Notes: a model not told the origin generated them from the sequence alone. DNA of 64,000 bases from Armatimonadota bacterium (GCA_029907255.1 JARYMF010000005.1:226779-290778); one strand, 5' to 3'. Positions 20,101 through 29,262 are shown, counted from the first letter of the stretch. Program-made: numbers and translations.

Positions 20101-21689
20101 CTCTCAAAATATTAGGGCAGCTTCTCCATCAACCCGACCTTGACGGAAAACTCACATTTACCCTAACCGCAACGGGCTCTACAAACGCGCCAGTTGTGGA
20201 AATGTCCACAGAAGCGAAAAATGTCACCATTCGCAATTTATTTTTCGACAATGTCACAGCCGACCGGCTCATAATCGCCACCAACCGGCTGTCTTCAGAA
20301 TGCATTATAGCCACAACTAATTCGAACTCTCTTGTTATTTCAGGGTCGATTCCGTTTAACTTCAAACCACTGGGAATTCCTGCTGACCAACCTATTGACA
20401 TCAAAGTTGAAATCCCAAAGCACGACCTTTCAATATTTGAAAATCTAACCCCTTTAATCAAAGCCGCAAGCGGAAGCCTGGATATGAACCTCCTGGTAAC
20501 TGGAACGTTTGAAAACCCACAGCTGAAGGGCAACCTTGAAGTTAAAGATGGTGTCATAAGATTAGACCGATTCGAAAACGACTTCACCAACCTGAGAGTG
20601 AGCGCAACTTTTGAAAACTCGGTGTTGCTTATCGACCATTTTACCGGCGCATCATCGTCAGGCGGAACATTCTATGTTGGCGGAAATATAGTGTTCCCCA
20701 ATTTGTCCTCAGCCGTATTCACAAACTTCGTGGTGCTTAATGACCTGACCCTTCGTACCTCCAACATTACTGGTGCATATGACGAACATATGCGGCTCAG
20801 CGCTACCGGGCAAGTAACTGTGACGGGCGAGTTGCCTTCCCCGCTCATCCAAGGGCAGATTGTTGTAAACAATGCTCTTATGGAAGCTCCTCCAGAAATG
20901 CCGCCATCTTTTACGCCAACAGTCCACAAAATGTTTAATCCAAGGTTTGACATTTCTTTGACCCTGGCTGAAAACGTAGAGGTTCGCCGTGGGCAACTTA
21001 CTGCCAGCATAGTAGGCCCACTCAATGTAAGCGGAAATCTCAGCCAACCAACAATCGTTGGAACTTTTGCAATTAGAAAGGGCACTCTGAGTTATCCTGG
21101 GCGAACCTTCAACTTGGCGCCCGGCGGAACTGCCACTCTTGTCTTCCAGCCACCAGAGTCTAGAATTAGCGTTGATGTGGTAGCAAATACCCGAATTACC
21201 ACTGTTTCGCCTGCAACAGGTCGAATCACCCGGTATACTGTAAACTTTGACATTTCAGGACTAATCGGCAATCTCGATATAGATGTAACAAGCTCGCCAC
21301 CTGGTTTAACTAGAGAACAAGCACTTGGCTTAGTCTTTCAACCAACACAAATCGAGGCGTTTCTAAGAGGTGAGCCTTTCGGGCAGGTTTTGCAAAGGCA
21401 GCTTCCACAAATTCTTTTAGGAGCAGCACTTCCAACCCTTTTTGAAGAGTTTGAAACAGGGCCATTTGTCATAGCAATTGAGCCCGGGTTTGATATACCA
21501 TTAATTTTAAATGTAAGCACGTCGTTGACCCCGAAGCTATCACTAACTTATAGCAGATCGTTGGTCTCAAACCGCCTATTCAATAGCCTTGGGATAAGCT
21601 ATACGCTTTCGCGAAGGACAGATTTTACCATCCTTATTGAAGACGAAAACGAAGTAACTTATCTCCTGCAAGCCGCATGGCGGTTCTAG
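17136..21689 (+). CDS. TamB-type envelope protein (DUF490)
   Basis: About 1517 residues from the ATG at 17136, where GGGAG stands upstream; the frame is open back to an ATG at 17028. One transmembrane helix (PIFITVVALVVLAGI) anchors it in the inner membrane. An AsmA/TamB-like N-terminus (NPRLRLARNKHGVWNFEDLL) is followed by over 1000 residues of repeating beta pattern such as GTISNPKLAGQINL and GTFENPQLKGNLEVKDG. The C-terminal TamB domain has TREQALGLVF and ends FRF-like with AAWRF. TamB proteins bridge the envelope and are thought to carry phospholipid to, or help assembly of, the outer membrane. This is strong evidence for a diderm cell. No BamA/TamA gene lies next to it. Confidence 0.85.
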   Translation: MRPRIPIFITVVALVVLAGILLVAISNQINRFLNLLPRAVEAELERNIHRQVSVKSTRISNLGTLIITGLRIANGKSFEQGTFFTAERVVIRINFIRFVLNGNLARNTRTVTLINPRLRLARNKHGVWNFEDLLRLPLAPPEKRFRGKVLIQSAHLSIVDYAARLSKLPETNTLKGISGSLDFGPTRWFLIDLAGQGSTQKLKAIRAFGKWGLNTPTTNLTLRISNANAAYWLDYLTDIHSWSISKGRFDARVVLFQPKGKAITTRGKVNLRNSSITSPYLVSPIRAFTADIAFVGTNLTITGHGHLNNSPLTVQGEIHGLTPSRLRLLIASERLNLETIQKTVKPLPRLPNLRWPSPAKLSALITGTTQRPVIKAAITVPHAVILGKNLTNLSAQGFYRDGVITINRLVGRAYKGNILLSSRIFVRSNRITASGKILGISLAAFQPQFREPISGFADAEFSIDFLRRLRKANVVVNVQSGKLGNLLVSQGRADIVFTGPKLAQAEVTISQSIAPGILIEKGTGSILLQNRTILIRHAAINTLKGQVKATGSLTNDGILNLQVYASNISLPILLQPFGYEQLAGIANFEGTLSGTISNPKLAGQINLYKGTLLGFEYDFVTGKLAATRQELMLENPKLRAREAEITTSGQIIIAKQRPPRAELSLKGRQLPLPQLVTLFNIPLQASGTASADLTITGSYPNLMAEGEVALLNTTVSNIPIDEARLTLNTVGRETAINRFYAKRGEMLITGSGTIGTSGRIEANLQGENLMLSLLNPILKPYFTLDGPVSFGGTITGTLNNPTISAMIESSAPIINSQPFEQLSANLSWNRNRLLLSKAILSFQTGVVEISQANYTKAPKSLDLLTSTTSLSIERLLAVLQNAPIIDTDQGKELRSFLQSIPKPTSGLITANALFTNIFGHPSGNISLTGLDVIIGGQEVGIINASARLSEGIWLIDQLQLNSESHTASIQGSIGPNKTINITGSGEDVPLKILGQLLHQPDLDGKLTFTLTATGSTNAPVVEMSTEAKNVTIRNLFFDNVTADRLIIATNRLSSECIIATTNSNSLVISGSIPFNFKPLGIPADQPIDIKVEIPKHDLSIFENLTPLIKAASGSLDMNLLVTGTFENPQLKGNLEVKDGVIRLDRFENDFTNLRVSATFENSVLLIDHFTGASSSGGTFYVGGNIVFPNLSSAVFTNFVVLNDLTLRTSNITGAYDEHMRLSATGQVTVTGELPSPLIQGQIVVNNALMEAPPEMPPSFTPTVHKMFNPRFDISLTLAENVEVRRGQLTASIVGPLNVSGNLSQPTIVGTFAIRKGTLSYPGRTFNLAPGGTATLVFQPPESRISVDVVANTRITTVSPATGRITRYTVNFDISGLIGNLDIDVTSSPPGLTREQALGLVFQPTQIEAFLRGEPFGQVLQRQLPQILLGAALPTLFEEFETGPFVIAIEPGFDIPLILNVSTSLTPKLSLTYSRSLVSNRLFNSLGISYTLSRRTDFTILIEDENEVTYLLQAAWRF

Positions 21690-21698
21690 TTAAGCGGT

Positions 21699-22139
21699 TT
21701 ACTTTGCAGGTACTAACAACACTGAACATGTGGCCTCATGTAGAATACCCTCAGCAACACTTCCAAGGAGAATCTGCTCAATTGCGCTCGTGCCAGCGCC
21801 CCTGCGACCTATCACAATCAAATCATATGAGCCTTCACGAGCATAACGCAGTATTGACGACACAGCAGACCCAAAAACAATCTCTTCTTTCGGTTCAACC
21901 TCCGCCTGCTCAAAAACACGCCTTGTGTCCTCGAGTATTCCCTTAGCATGCATTTCCAAATGTTTTCGCAGGTCCCCGTCTTCGTGCGAATCTATAGACA
22001 ACCCAATTCGAAGCGGCATTTCAACTACAGTAATTACAGTAACAGCAGCCCCATACCGCTTAGCCAAGTCAGCCGCGAACTCAGCGGCTCTAATCGCAAA
22101 CGGCGATCCATCGGTCGGCAAAAGTATTTTCATTATCAT
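21699..22139 (-). CDS. Universal stress protein (UspA family)
   Basis: About 146 residues. Core motifs are KILLPTDGSPFAIRAAEFAA and the nucleotide-binding signature GRRGAGTSAIEQILLGSVAEG, then CSVLLV. The frame continues to GTG at 22148, but AGGTGA stands at a proper distance before the ATG at 22139. It converges on tamB with only 9 nt between stops. It is divergent in sequence from the USP at 12123-12581, so the two are not recent duplicates. Confidence 0.9.
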   Translation of the reverse strand: MIMKILLPTDGSPFAIRAAEFAADLAKRYGAAVTVITVVEMPLRIGLSIDSHEDGDLRKHLEMHAKGILEDTRRVFEQAEVEPKEEIVFGSAVSSILRYAREGSYDLIVIGRRGAGTSAIEQILLGSVAEGILHEATCSVLLVPAK

Positions 22140-22254
22140 CAGCATCACCTAAATTCGAACAACTTGTAACTGTCTACCCAAATTAAAGCTCACATAATCA
22201 AAACTACTTGAAGCAGCCTTATTTTCGAAAAGCACCGATTGATTTCTTAAGATT

Positions 22255-22283
22255 TTGACTTGACAGAAGGAAATATGTATTAA
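22255..22283 (+). promoter_or_regulatory. Promoter of the TPR gene
   Basis: TTGACT (22255-22260), 17-nt spacer, TATTAA (22278-22283) with TG just ahead. Predicted start near 22290, about 67 nt before the ATG. Confidence 0.5.
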
Positions 22284-22356
22284 GCGCCGAATTGATTATA
22301 GGTGCAAAACAATATTTGCTTTTGCAACCCAAACTCCCCAAAGGAGGCGTTTAAAA

Positions 22357-22740
22357 ATGACGCCCACCGAACCATCGGCTCGTGAAAAGGCCTCTCAACT
22401 GCTGCGCGAAGGCCTATATAATGAAAGCATTGAGTTCCTTGAAGAGGCCCTGAGAGAAAATCCAAAAGACCCAGAAATTCACCTCTACTTAGGCTATGCC
22501 TATGCAAAGCTAGATCAACTCGACAAGTCCATCGAAGTGTTGGAAAAAGCGGTTGACGTTGCACCAACTTCGCCAAAAGTGCATTACAACCTAGGCGTAG
22601 CATACCACAAAGCAAATAACCTAACTGGGGCTAAGGAAGAATACTTGCGGGCACTGGGATTGGATCCAACATATTCGTTGGCTAGACAAGCTCTCGAAGG
22701 CTTAGACCAGCAAACTGGAGGGACAACCCCGGCAAAGTAA
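22357..22740 (+). CDS. Small TPR-repeat protein
   Basis: 127 residues with about three tetratricopeptide repeats, seen as LLREGLYNESIEFLEEALRE, DPEIHLYLGYAYAKLDQLD and KVHYNLGVAYHKANNLTGA. Such repeats form a protein-binding superhelix. No signal peptide, so cytoplasmic. The AAAGGAGG ribosome site is strong. It stands alone, with a USP gene divergent upstream and the nitrilase gene convergent downstream; no partner is evident. Confidence 0.85.
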   Translation: MTPTEPSAREKASQLLREGLYNESIEFLEEALRENPKDPEIHLYLGYAYAKLDQLDKSIEVLEKAVDVAPTSPKVHYNLGVAYHKANNLTGAKEEYLRALGLDPTYSLARQALEGLDQQTGGTTPAK

Positions 22741-22771
22741 GAGGACAAGCACCATGGGGCGGCTTTCTCTG

Positions 22772-23659
22772 CTAATACACTCTATTCCTAACTTTATCTA
22801 AAACAGTAAACTCACTAGCGTAGAGATCAAGTCTAACCAATCGGGCAAGGTCTTCTTTCATTACATCCGGCTCGCGTATTCCCACAATCTGTGACCCAAG
22901 CCGTGGCTCATCAAGGTCAATATCAGCGACCGCAATACCAGGGCGATGGCCTGTATCGGCAATAATGCGCCCGTCATGGTCTACAATCCTTGCTCTGCCC
23001 GGATAAAATCTTCCCGAATATGGTGCATATGGGGGCTTCATGGACAAGTTCGACTCCACCATGTAGACAGAGTAATCCATTGCTCGTGCACAAAGTTGTG
23101 TTTCCAGGTTGAACTCGCTGGGTCCATGCGCAACGGTAGGCCAAAATACAATTTCTGCGCCCTTTAGAGAATAAATCCGCACAATCTCAGGAAAATAAAT
23201 ATCCATGCAGATTATACACGCAACTTTTCCAAAATCAAGCTCAAAGACGGGGAGGTCGTCCCCTGGGATAACATTATGCACCATGTATTCGCTCGCCGTC
23301 GGCTGGACTTTGCGGTACCTGCCTACTATGCTTCCATCTCTCCCATAGAATGTTGTTTGGTTAAATCGTTTTCCTTCGTCAACGACTGGGAAGTTCGCCA
23401 CAATATACATCTTGTATTGAGAAGCTTTGGCTGAAAGGCAATCGGATAAAGGACCTGGTATGCTTTCTGCACCTCTCAGCACATCATTTTTGTCAAAGCG
23501 AACATTTACTGTGCTAAAATGTTCTGGCAGGCACACAATATCGCACCCTCGTGCAGCTGCTTCATCAATGTATGCCTTGCCCCTTTCAATATTTTGCTCT
23601 ATTGTGTGCGGTTGTTCGTCCACAAGAAAAGAAACGGTGCCGACGCGAACTTTACGCAT
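22772..23659 (-). CDS. Carbon-nitrogen hydrolase (nitrilase superfamily)
   Basis: 295 residues. The catalytic triad is visible: Glu46 in CLPEHF, Lys in RYRKVQPT near residue 113 and Cys in CIICMDIYFPE. Length fits an aliphatic amidase or N-carbamoyl-type amidohydrolase acting in the cytoplasm. GGAGG precedes the ATG, 19 nt downstream of the Gfo/Idh stop, so the two form an operon. The pairing suggests catabolism of an amide- or carbamoyl-bearing compound, but the substrate is not inferable. Confidence 0.85.
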   Translation of the reverse strand: MRKVRVGTVSFLVDEQPHTIEQNIERGKAYIDEAAARGCDIVCLPEHFSTVNVRFDKNDVLRGAESIPGPLSDCLSAKASQYKMYIVANFPVVDEGKRFNQTTFYGRDGSIVGRYRKVQPTASEYMVHNVIPGDDLPVFELDFGKVACIICMDIYFPEIVRIYSLKGAEIVFWPTVAHGPSEFNLETQLCARAMDYSVYMVESNLSMKPPYAPYSGRFYPGRARIVDHDGRIIADTGHRPGIAVADIDLDEPRLGSQIVGIREPDVMKEDLARLVRLDLYASEFTVLDKVRNRVY

Positions 23660-23678
23660 TATTCAAAAACCTCCACTC

Positions 23679-24674
23679 TTAGATGATGGATTTTAAGTCA
23701 ACATTTTGTGGCAAACCAGTCTTGATTGATTCTATTGCCCTAACCGCACATAAAACTGAACGAGTGCCATCAACGACTGTCACCAAATCACTTGAAACAT
23801 TTCCTTTGATTGCGCATGCAAGTGTTTGAAGTTCCTGCAAAAACCCCTTGTCAACCTCGGGTAATGTTATCTGGATTGGCTCGCCAAATCCAACGGCTTC
23901 AAGACGCTCGAAATTGTCGATTACAATGGTCCGCTCTCCAATGAACATTTCAATGCGCTCTTTTGGATAGGCAGCGTTTCCCAAATCCCCATGAACAATT
24001 GAAGCTATTGAGCCATCGTCGAATCGCAGAACCATGACCGCATTGTCCTGAGTTTCGGGCATATCTGGATGGGTGAGCGCTCCACCCTCGGCGAACACGC
24101 GAACGGGTTCTGAATTCAATAGGTAAGAGCAAACATCAAAAACATGAACTGTTTCAGAAAGAATCCGCCCGCCACCAATTTCAGGGTCAAGCGCCCACGG
24201 ATGCTTCCAAAGCTGGTCAACTATCCGATAGCTAAGCATAGCAGGCCCGGAGCGCTCTCGCATAAGATTCTTTGCCTCCTGAACTAGCGGAGAGTATCTT
24301 CGGTTTAGCCCAACAGAAAACACCAGGCCGGATTCTTTAGCTGCCTGGGCAAGCGGAGGAATTTCTTCCAACTTTAATGCCATGGGCTTTTCTACAAGAA
24401 CATGCTTCCCTGCCTTCAGGGCTTCTAATGCTAAGGAAGCATGGCTGTTGTGAGGCGTGCAAATTACAATAAGCTCGATATCACCGTCTTTTAGAAGGCG
24501 CTCATACTCGGAAGTACTGTAACTTGCTCCGAAATCTTTTGCCGCCTTTTCTGCAAGCTCGATATTTAAGTCCGCAACAGCTCTAAGTTCAAATTGGGGA
24601 AGTTTAGCTAGATTCGGAAGATGAATACCGCGAGCAAAACTCCCACAACCTATGACTCCAGTAACGATAGACAT
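23679..24674 (-). CDS. Gfo/Idh/MocA-family oxidoreductase
   Basis: 331 residues. The N-terminal Rossmann domain begins TGVIGCGSFARGIHLPNL; the catalytic Lys lies in the classic HVLVEKPMAL motif near residue 96. The C-terminal half is the family's alpha/beta domain with RILSETVHVFDV. Enzymes of this family oxidise or reduce sugars, inositols or related alcohols with NAD(P). AGGAGG precedes the ATG. First gene of a two-gene operon with the nitrilase-family protein. Confidence 0.88.
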   Translation of the reverse strand: MSIVTGVIGCGSFARGIHLPNLAKLPQFELRAVADLNIELAEKAAKDFGASYSTSEYERLLKDGDIELIVICTPHNSHASLALEALKAGKHVLVEKPMALKLEEIPPLAQAAKESGLVFSVGLNRRYSPLVQEAKNLMRERSGPAMLSYRIVDQLWKHPWALDPEIGGGRILSETVHVFDVCSYLLNSEPVRVFAEGGALTHPDMPETQDNAVMVLRFDDGSIASIVHGDLGNAAYPKERIEMFIGERTIVIDNFERLEAVGFGEPIQITLPEVDKGFLQELQTLACAIKGNVSSDLVTVVDGTRSVLCAVRAIESIKTGLPQNVDLKSII

Positions 24675-24720
24675 TTTTTACCTCCTGATGGATTTGGAGC
24701 TATTGTCCAAATGGCATTTC

Positions 24721-24749
24721 TTAACACCCAGAAGCTAGGGTTTTGTCAA
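24721..24749 (-). promoter_or_regulatory. Possible promoter of the Gfo/Idh-nitrilase operon
   Basis: Minus strand: TTGACA (24744-24749), 17-nt spacer, TGTTAA (24721-24726). The -35 box is perfect but the -10 box is weak. Confidence 0.4.
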
Positions 24750-24919
24750 ACTTTATAAAGGCTAAGATTGGGCCTCCGAAAATATTGTTCGCAAATAACC
24801 TCCAAATATCCTGAGTTTTTGCATGATTTCAACCGATAATTTTTTTACGAGCCTCATGCAAAGATGCTGGTAATTTTGCTGGGCAAACTAACTAACACAA
24901 CCCCAAGGAGGTATACCGT

Positions 24920-26089
24920 ATGCAAGCTGTGATTCTTGCCGGCGGCAAGGGAACGCGCCTTCACCCCCTTACCTCTACCACTCCCAAGCCAATGGTCAAC
25001 CTCTTTAATAAACCGGTTTTAGAACACACAATTGAGCTTTTAAAACGACATGACATCCGCGACATAGTAATCACACTAGCGTACAAGGCAGAACAAATCA
25101 TTGATTATTTTGGAGGGGGCTCTAGATGGGGCGTAAACATCCAGTACTCGCTTGAAGATACACCTAAAGGAACAGCCGGCGGATTGAGGAGAATCCAGCC
25201 TGTACTTAATGGAACTTTTCTCGTTATCTCGGGCGACGCAGTAACCGACCTTGACCTAACAGCCGCAATTGAGTTTCATCGTAAAAAGTCAGCCATTGCT
25301 ACAATGTTGCTCTATGAGGTTACAAACCCCACACAATTTGGAATAGTTGAAACCGCCAAAGACGGTAAGATTAAGCGCTTTATCGAAAAACCCAGTCCCT
25401 CAGAAGTCTTTACAAACACCGTCAATACCGGCATATACGTGCTCGAGCCGGAGGTATTGAGCTCAATACCATATGACGCTTTTTATGATTTTAGCAAAGA
25501 CTTATTCCCCAGGTTGCTTCAGAATCAAGAGCCATTCTATGCTGTCAGAACAGAGGGCTATTGGTGTGATGTAGGCAACTTAGCGCAGTACCGAAACGTA
25601 CATTTTGATGCGCTGGTTGGAAAGGTTAAGCTCAACCTCCCAGCAAACCAAGTTGCCAATGGAATATGGTTAGGGGCTAATTCAGATATTCATCCATCGG
25701 TAAAACTTTCGGGGCCTTGCTACGTCGGCAACGCCACAACTGTCCGCCGCAATGCCTCACTTGGGAGATTTGCAGTTATCGGCGATCTGAGTCTGGTAGA
25801 CGAAAAAGCCCATATAACCCACAGCATCTTGAGCCCTAAAACTACTGTCGGTAGAAACGCAAAAGTCTTTGGGTCGGTACTTGGACCAGGATTCAATTTG
25901 CCAGAAGGTCGGCATATGGACGACGAAATCGCAGTACACGATGAGTCTGATACAATTTTGAGGGCAGAAATAAACTCCGAACTTCTAAGTCCGCGCCTAA
26001 CAGAAGAAATCGCCTTGACCTGGTCCGGCCTTGATATCAAAAGACTTGTAGCACAACAATCAATCTCAATGCAAACACTAGCGGCGTAG
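24920..26089 (+). CDS. Sugar-phosphate nucleotidyltransferase
   Basis: 389 residues. The N-terminal nucleotidyltransferase domain has the signature LAGGKGTRLHPLT, TPKPM and the metal-binding ISGDAVTDLDL. Residues about 250-340 form a hexapeptide-type left-handed beta-helix (for example SDIHPSVKL and YVGNATTV). The layout matches mannose-1-phosphate guanylyltransferase and glucose-1-phosphate thymidylyltransferase-like proteins, which make NDP-sugars for glycans. The C-terminal 60 residues are a family-specific tail. AAGGAGG precedes the ATG. A perfect 17-bp hairpin follows. Confidence 0.87.
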   Translation: MQAVILAGGKGTRLHPLTSTTPKPMVNLFNKPVLEHTIELLKRHDIRDIVITLAYKAEQIIDYFGGGSRWGVNIQYSLEDTPKGTAGGLRRIQPVLNGTFLVISGDAVTDLDLTAAIEFHRKKSAIATMLLYEVTNPTQFGIVETAKDGKIKRFIEKPSPSEVFTNTVNTGIYVLEPEVLSSIPYDAFYDFSKDLFPRLLQNQEPFYAVRTEGYWCDVGNLAQYRNVHFDALVGKVKLNLPANQVANGIWLGANSDIHPSVKLSGPCYVGNATTVRRNASLGRFAVIGDLSLVDEKAHITHSILSPKTTVGRNAKVFGSVLGPGFNLPEGRHMDDEIAVHDESDTILRAEINSELLSPRLTEEIALTWSGLDIKRLVAQQSISMQTLAA

Positions 26090-26156
26090 AAGAAGAAAAA
26101 ACGACAGCCCAAACGTCGGCAAAGAGCAGCCTCCTTCTCCTCGCCTTAAAACAACG

Positions 26157-26212
26157 CAGATAGGGCTTGGTATTGGATAGATTTAAAGCCAACCGATACC
26201 AAGCCCTATCTG
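26157..26212. terminator. Strong hairpin between convergent genes
   Basis: A perfect 17-bp inverted repeat, 26157-26173 with 26196-26212 (core AGGGCTTGGTAT), extendable by three more pairs. It follows the nucleotidyltransferase and precedes the 3' end of the small minus-strand gene. No long T run, so it probably acts as a two-way terminator or mRNA end protector. Confidence 0.65.
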
Positions 26213-26249
26213 TTTATGATAAGTCCATAAATTATTTGCAGATTACGAA

Positions 26250-26492
26250 TCAAGAAGTTTCTTCAGCGGACGATTCTCTTTTTTCAGACACGCCCGCTTC
26301 ACGCCAGCACTCAAGTCTTGCTGCCATGCATTTCTCCACTTCTTCATCGCTCTCAACTGGATACTTACGCTCGCACTCATATCTTATTAGTTCAAGCTCG
26401 GGGACTGGCGAGCGTCCTCTCTGCTCAACCTTATATCGGCCTCTGAGATGCCTGCAAGCTCCAGCAATTGGTCTTAATTCGGTTTGTGGCAC
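26250..26492 (-). CDS. Small four-Cys protein
   Basis: 80 residues from GTG at 26492 with an AAAGGAGG ribosome site. Four Cys residues are present, in GACRHL, YECERKY, EKCMAAR and LECWREA, spaced so that they could bind a metal ion. Many charged residues, no signal peptide, and a Ser/Glu-rich tail. I do not recognise a family. It lies directly upstream of nothing on its strand and downstream of a strong start of its own; the beta-barrel-like gene ends 43 nt before its start in the same direction, so it may be its operon partner. Confidence 0.6.
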   Translation of the reverse strand: MPQTELRPIAGACRHLRGRYKVEQRGRSPVPELELIRYECERKYPVESDEEVEKCMAARLECWREAGVSEKRESSAEETS

Positions 26493-26535
26493 TTAATGCC
26501 TCCTTTTTGCTGAGAATTCCTAAGACATAAGGTCG

Positions 26536-28725
26536 TTAGAACTTTATTCCGAGTCTCGCCTCAGCTTCATATTCGGTGCGGTTTTCCATCAAGGCCATGT
26601 CGCCATCGTATGTTGTCAACTTTCCGCCCAAATATAGGTTGAAATCTGAACCAACACGGCGAGTATAGCCCAAGAAGTAACTCGTTGTGTCTAGCACACC
26701 TTGCCCAACGTATTCATCAAGCTTGTATCCGGTTGAAATCGTAGACCTTGGAGACAGGCGGTAATCCATGCCGACTTCGGTTATTTCGCTGCGTTTGCTA
26801 ACCATGTAATCGTCCTTCAGAGTTAAACCACCACGCAACCTTAGCCTGCCGAGGTCAGATGTGAGTCCAAGCGTCTGCCTAAGAGTTCGCTGGACGATGC
26901 CTTTCTCCTCCGGATTCGATACGTACGTGCCAAAGAATTTGAATGGCCCACCTGCATCAAGCTTCAAAGTTAGGTTCAGAGAATCAATGTCTTCTTGATT
27001 GTCCGCCTCGCGTTGCTTGTACGCGCCCGAGAATTCTACAAAATCCGCTGGTTTTGTGGAAGCGCTAACTTCCGTAACCCGGGCAACTGTAGAACCGTTA
27101 CTTTCGATTTCTTTATAGCCGCCGCTCAAGGCAGTATGCTTGAATGGACGCAACTCCATCCGAGCCTCCCTGCTTAAACTGCGAACATCGCCAATCTCCT
27201 GCTGGCCGAGGGCTGCAAATATTGTCATATATTCCATAGGCGAGGTTTGGAGACGTAGGTTTCCAACCTCCCTTGACTCTCCGATGCTCGAGTCAAGGTT
27301 TGCGTAATCCATTTCCAGCTTAAGTTTCTGCGTCAAATTAGATGTAAGCTTCAAGGTTTGACCTTCCTCATCGCCCTTCTGGGAAGAGTCTCTGCGCGCA
27401 AAACCCATCTCGAAGCTTAAACGCGAGCTTGGGTTTGCCGTAAGCTTAAGGGTTTGAGAATCGTCTCGCCCAGCTGTATCCGCATCTATGTGGCTGATAC
27501 CAAGATTGATTCCCACTAATTTCGACGGTGTTGCGTCTACATCGAAATTTAATCTTACTTCTTCGCCAGTCTCGCTGGAGTCTTTCTGCATGATTTTGCT
27601 CTTAACCGCCACATTTGGTGCAGCAGCAGTATTAAGCATTAGCTCATTTGTTGTCACCTTGCTGCCAACATCTCCTACCAGAGTACTCGTCGTCTCATGG
27701 ATTGCTGTAGCTGAGGTGCTCTCACCCAGCTTGCCTTCAAGCTGAAGCCTGTCGGTGATAGTCTTTTGTTCAGCTACATCAGGTTTTTCCTTGTTTACTT
27801 CCTTATGCGACAGGGTCAGCTTGGACGAATCCTTGGGGTCAACAATTATTTTATGCTCGCTGGTAGAAAGAACCTCGCCCTTCTTTTCCTCCTTGAGGTT
27901 CTCGCTACGCGTGAATGAACTACTTAGGGTAAGAATATCCGTTGGCTTGTATGTTGCAAGCAAGTCCATTGCTTCAGAGCCTTGCTGGAGCTTGTATTCC
28001 TTTGCGCCAGCAAAATGCTCTCCGACTCTCATGTAAGAGGTTCTTAGTTGGAAATTGTCTGTATTGGTAGAACCGCCCAACTTAAGCGCCGCCTGGTCAA
28101 GAAAAGACTTGTCTGAATTGAGTCCACCGGAGCCGCCACCGCTCCCGTAAAGAAACATTGAGGATATAGTAGATTCCTTAGATTTTCGCTCGCCGGTGAA
28201 ACCGAAAACCGTTAAGTCTGCTGATTTCTGCTTATTAGGATCACCTTGCTTATATAAGCCAAGCAATTGGAGACTCGAATTCTCTTTTTTGAGAAGATCG
28301 TATGTCATCGGAAGTACCGTTGGCGCGGTATTCTGCACGGCTTTTTTCGGGTCACGGGAATACTCAACGCGAATGATGCTTTTTTCGTCAACAGGTTCGG
28401 AGAAAGCAATTGTTCCAGAAGAGCAGTCAACAGTGTAATCTTTCCCTCGCTGAAGTCGAATACCATTAAGCTGGACGTTCTCAGTACCTTCCTCAATCGG
28501 CCGCCAGGATAAATAGTAAGGTCCCTTTGTGTTTTTGCCAAGGAAGACGTCAACTACACCTGTGAGAGATTGTAATCCGCTGACAGAGCTCGCCGCATAG
28601 TGGTTCGCCGAGGAACTAATATTTGCCGTTCGCCCTGCTAGCTCCTGTCCAAAGGCGACAGGGCAGAGAAATCCAATTAATAACGCTATGGAAAGTGCAT
28701 ATACCAAAGCACGTTGATACAACAT
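26536..28725 (-). CDS. Secreted, probably outer-membrane beta-barrel protein
   Basis: About 729 residues from the ATG at 28725, which gives a typical signal peptide (ALVYALSIALLIGFLCPVAFG); the frame continues to an ATG at 28779 with no ribosome site. Residues about 40-130 form an N-terminal domain with GVVDVFLGKNTKGPYYLSW and RLQRGKDYTVD, ending with RVEYSR. The remaining 580 residues alternate polar and hydrophobic residues in short strands separated by Gly, Ser and Asp turns, ending in an aromatic-containing strand and terminal Phe (ARLGIKF), as expected of an outer-membrane barrel. No family recognised. It is divergent from the small membrane protein at 29038. Confidence 0.6.
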   Translation of the reverse strand: MLYQRALVYALSIALLIGFLCPVAFGQELAGRTANISSSANHYAASSVSGLQSLTGVVDVFLGKNTKGPYYLSWRPIEEGTENVQLNGIRLQRGKDYTVDCSSGTIAFSEPVDEKSIIRVEYSRDPKKAVQNTAPTVLPMTYDLLKKENSSLQLLGLYKQGDPNKQKSADLTVFGFTGERKSKESTISSMFLYGSGGGSGGLNSDKSFLDQAALKLGGSTNTDNFQLRTSYMRVGEHFAGAKEYKLQQGSEAMDLLATYKPTDILTLSSSFTRSENLKEEKKGEVLSTSEHKIIVDPKDSSKLTLSHKEVNKEKPDVAEQKTITDRLQLEGKLGESTSATAIHETTSTLVGDVGSKVTTNELMLNTAAAPNVAVKSKIMQKDSSETGEEVRLNFDVDATPSKLVGINLGISHIDADTAGRDDSQTLKLTANPSSRLSFEMGFARRDSSQKGDEEGQTLKLTSNLTQKLKLEMDYANLDSSIGESREVGNLRLQTSPMEYMTIFAALGQQEIGDVRSLSREARMELRPFKHTALSGGYKEIESNGSTVARVTEVSASTKPADFVEFSGAYKQREADNQEDIDSLNLTLKLDAGGPFKFFGTYVSNPEEKGIVQRTLRQTLGLTSDLGRLRLRGGLTLKDDYMVSKRSEITEVGMDYRLSPRSTISTGYKLDEYVGQGVLDTTSYFLGYTRRVGSDFNLYLGGKLTTYDGDMALMENRTEYEAEARLGIKF

Positions 28726-29037
28726 AGTGCAGATGCTCCACCCTTGCCTACTGTGTTCATAAATTCTGACGCCCAGCATTGGCAGGATGTTTCACCCCCA
28801 GCCACAGAGCACTGAGTAACTTTACCATCCAACGATAGTTTAGCATGCCATTTAGCCAAAAACAAGGAACATATGCTCCTCATAGTTATTATTTACATTT
28901 TCCATTCTTCCATAAAACACGTGGAATTCGCTTACAAACCAAAATAGTTAGCTAACTTGATTGTAACAGCAGCATGTTGGGTAAGAAGGAAAAGCCAGCT
29001 GTATACAAGAATGGTACGGTTGGCAGGAGGAGAAACC

Positions 29038-29262
29038 ATGTGGGCTAGATACTTGCTTATCTCGCTAATTGCGCTGCTTGTTGGAGCCGTACTAGGCGCT
29101 TGGCTGCTGCCATCGGCAAAAATTATTACTCCTGCTATTACCCAGCTCACTGGGTATCCGGATACTCCAATGTTCGCGGTTGCCAATCCTCGGACGAATA
29201 CAGTAACGGTGTACCGGTTACTCGGACGCGAGATTGAGGTCATAGGTAAAGCAAAATACTAG
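29038..29262 (+). CDS. Small membrane-anchored protein
   Basis: 74 residues from the ATG at 29038, chosen because GGAGGAG stands 8 nt upstream; the frame is open further back to 28957. One N-terminal helix (YLLISLIALLVGAVLGAWLL) is followed by a short exported tail with VANPRTNTVTVYRLLGREIEV. It could be a bitopic inner-membrane protein or a secreted peptide. No family recognised. A clear terminator follows, so it is a single-gene transcript. Confidence 0.6.
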   Translation: MWARYLLISLIALLVGAVLGAWLLPSAKIITPAITQLTGYPDTPMFAVANPRTNTVTVYRLLGREIEVIGKAKY

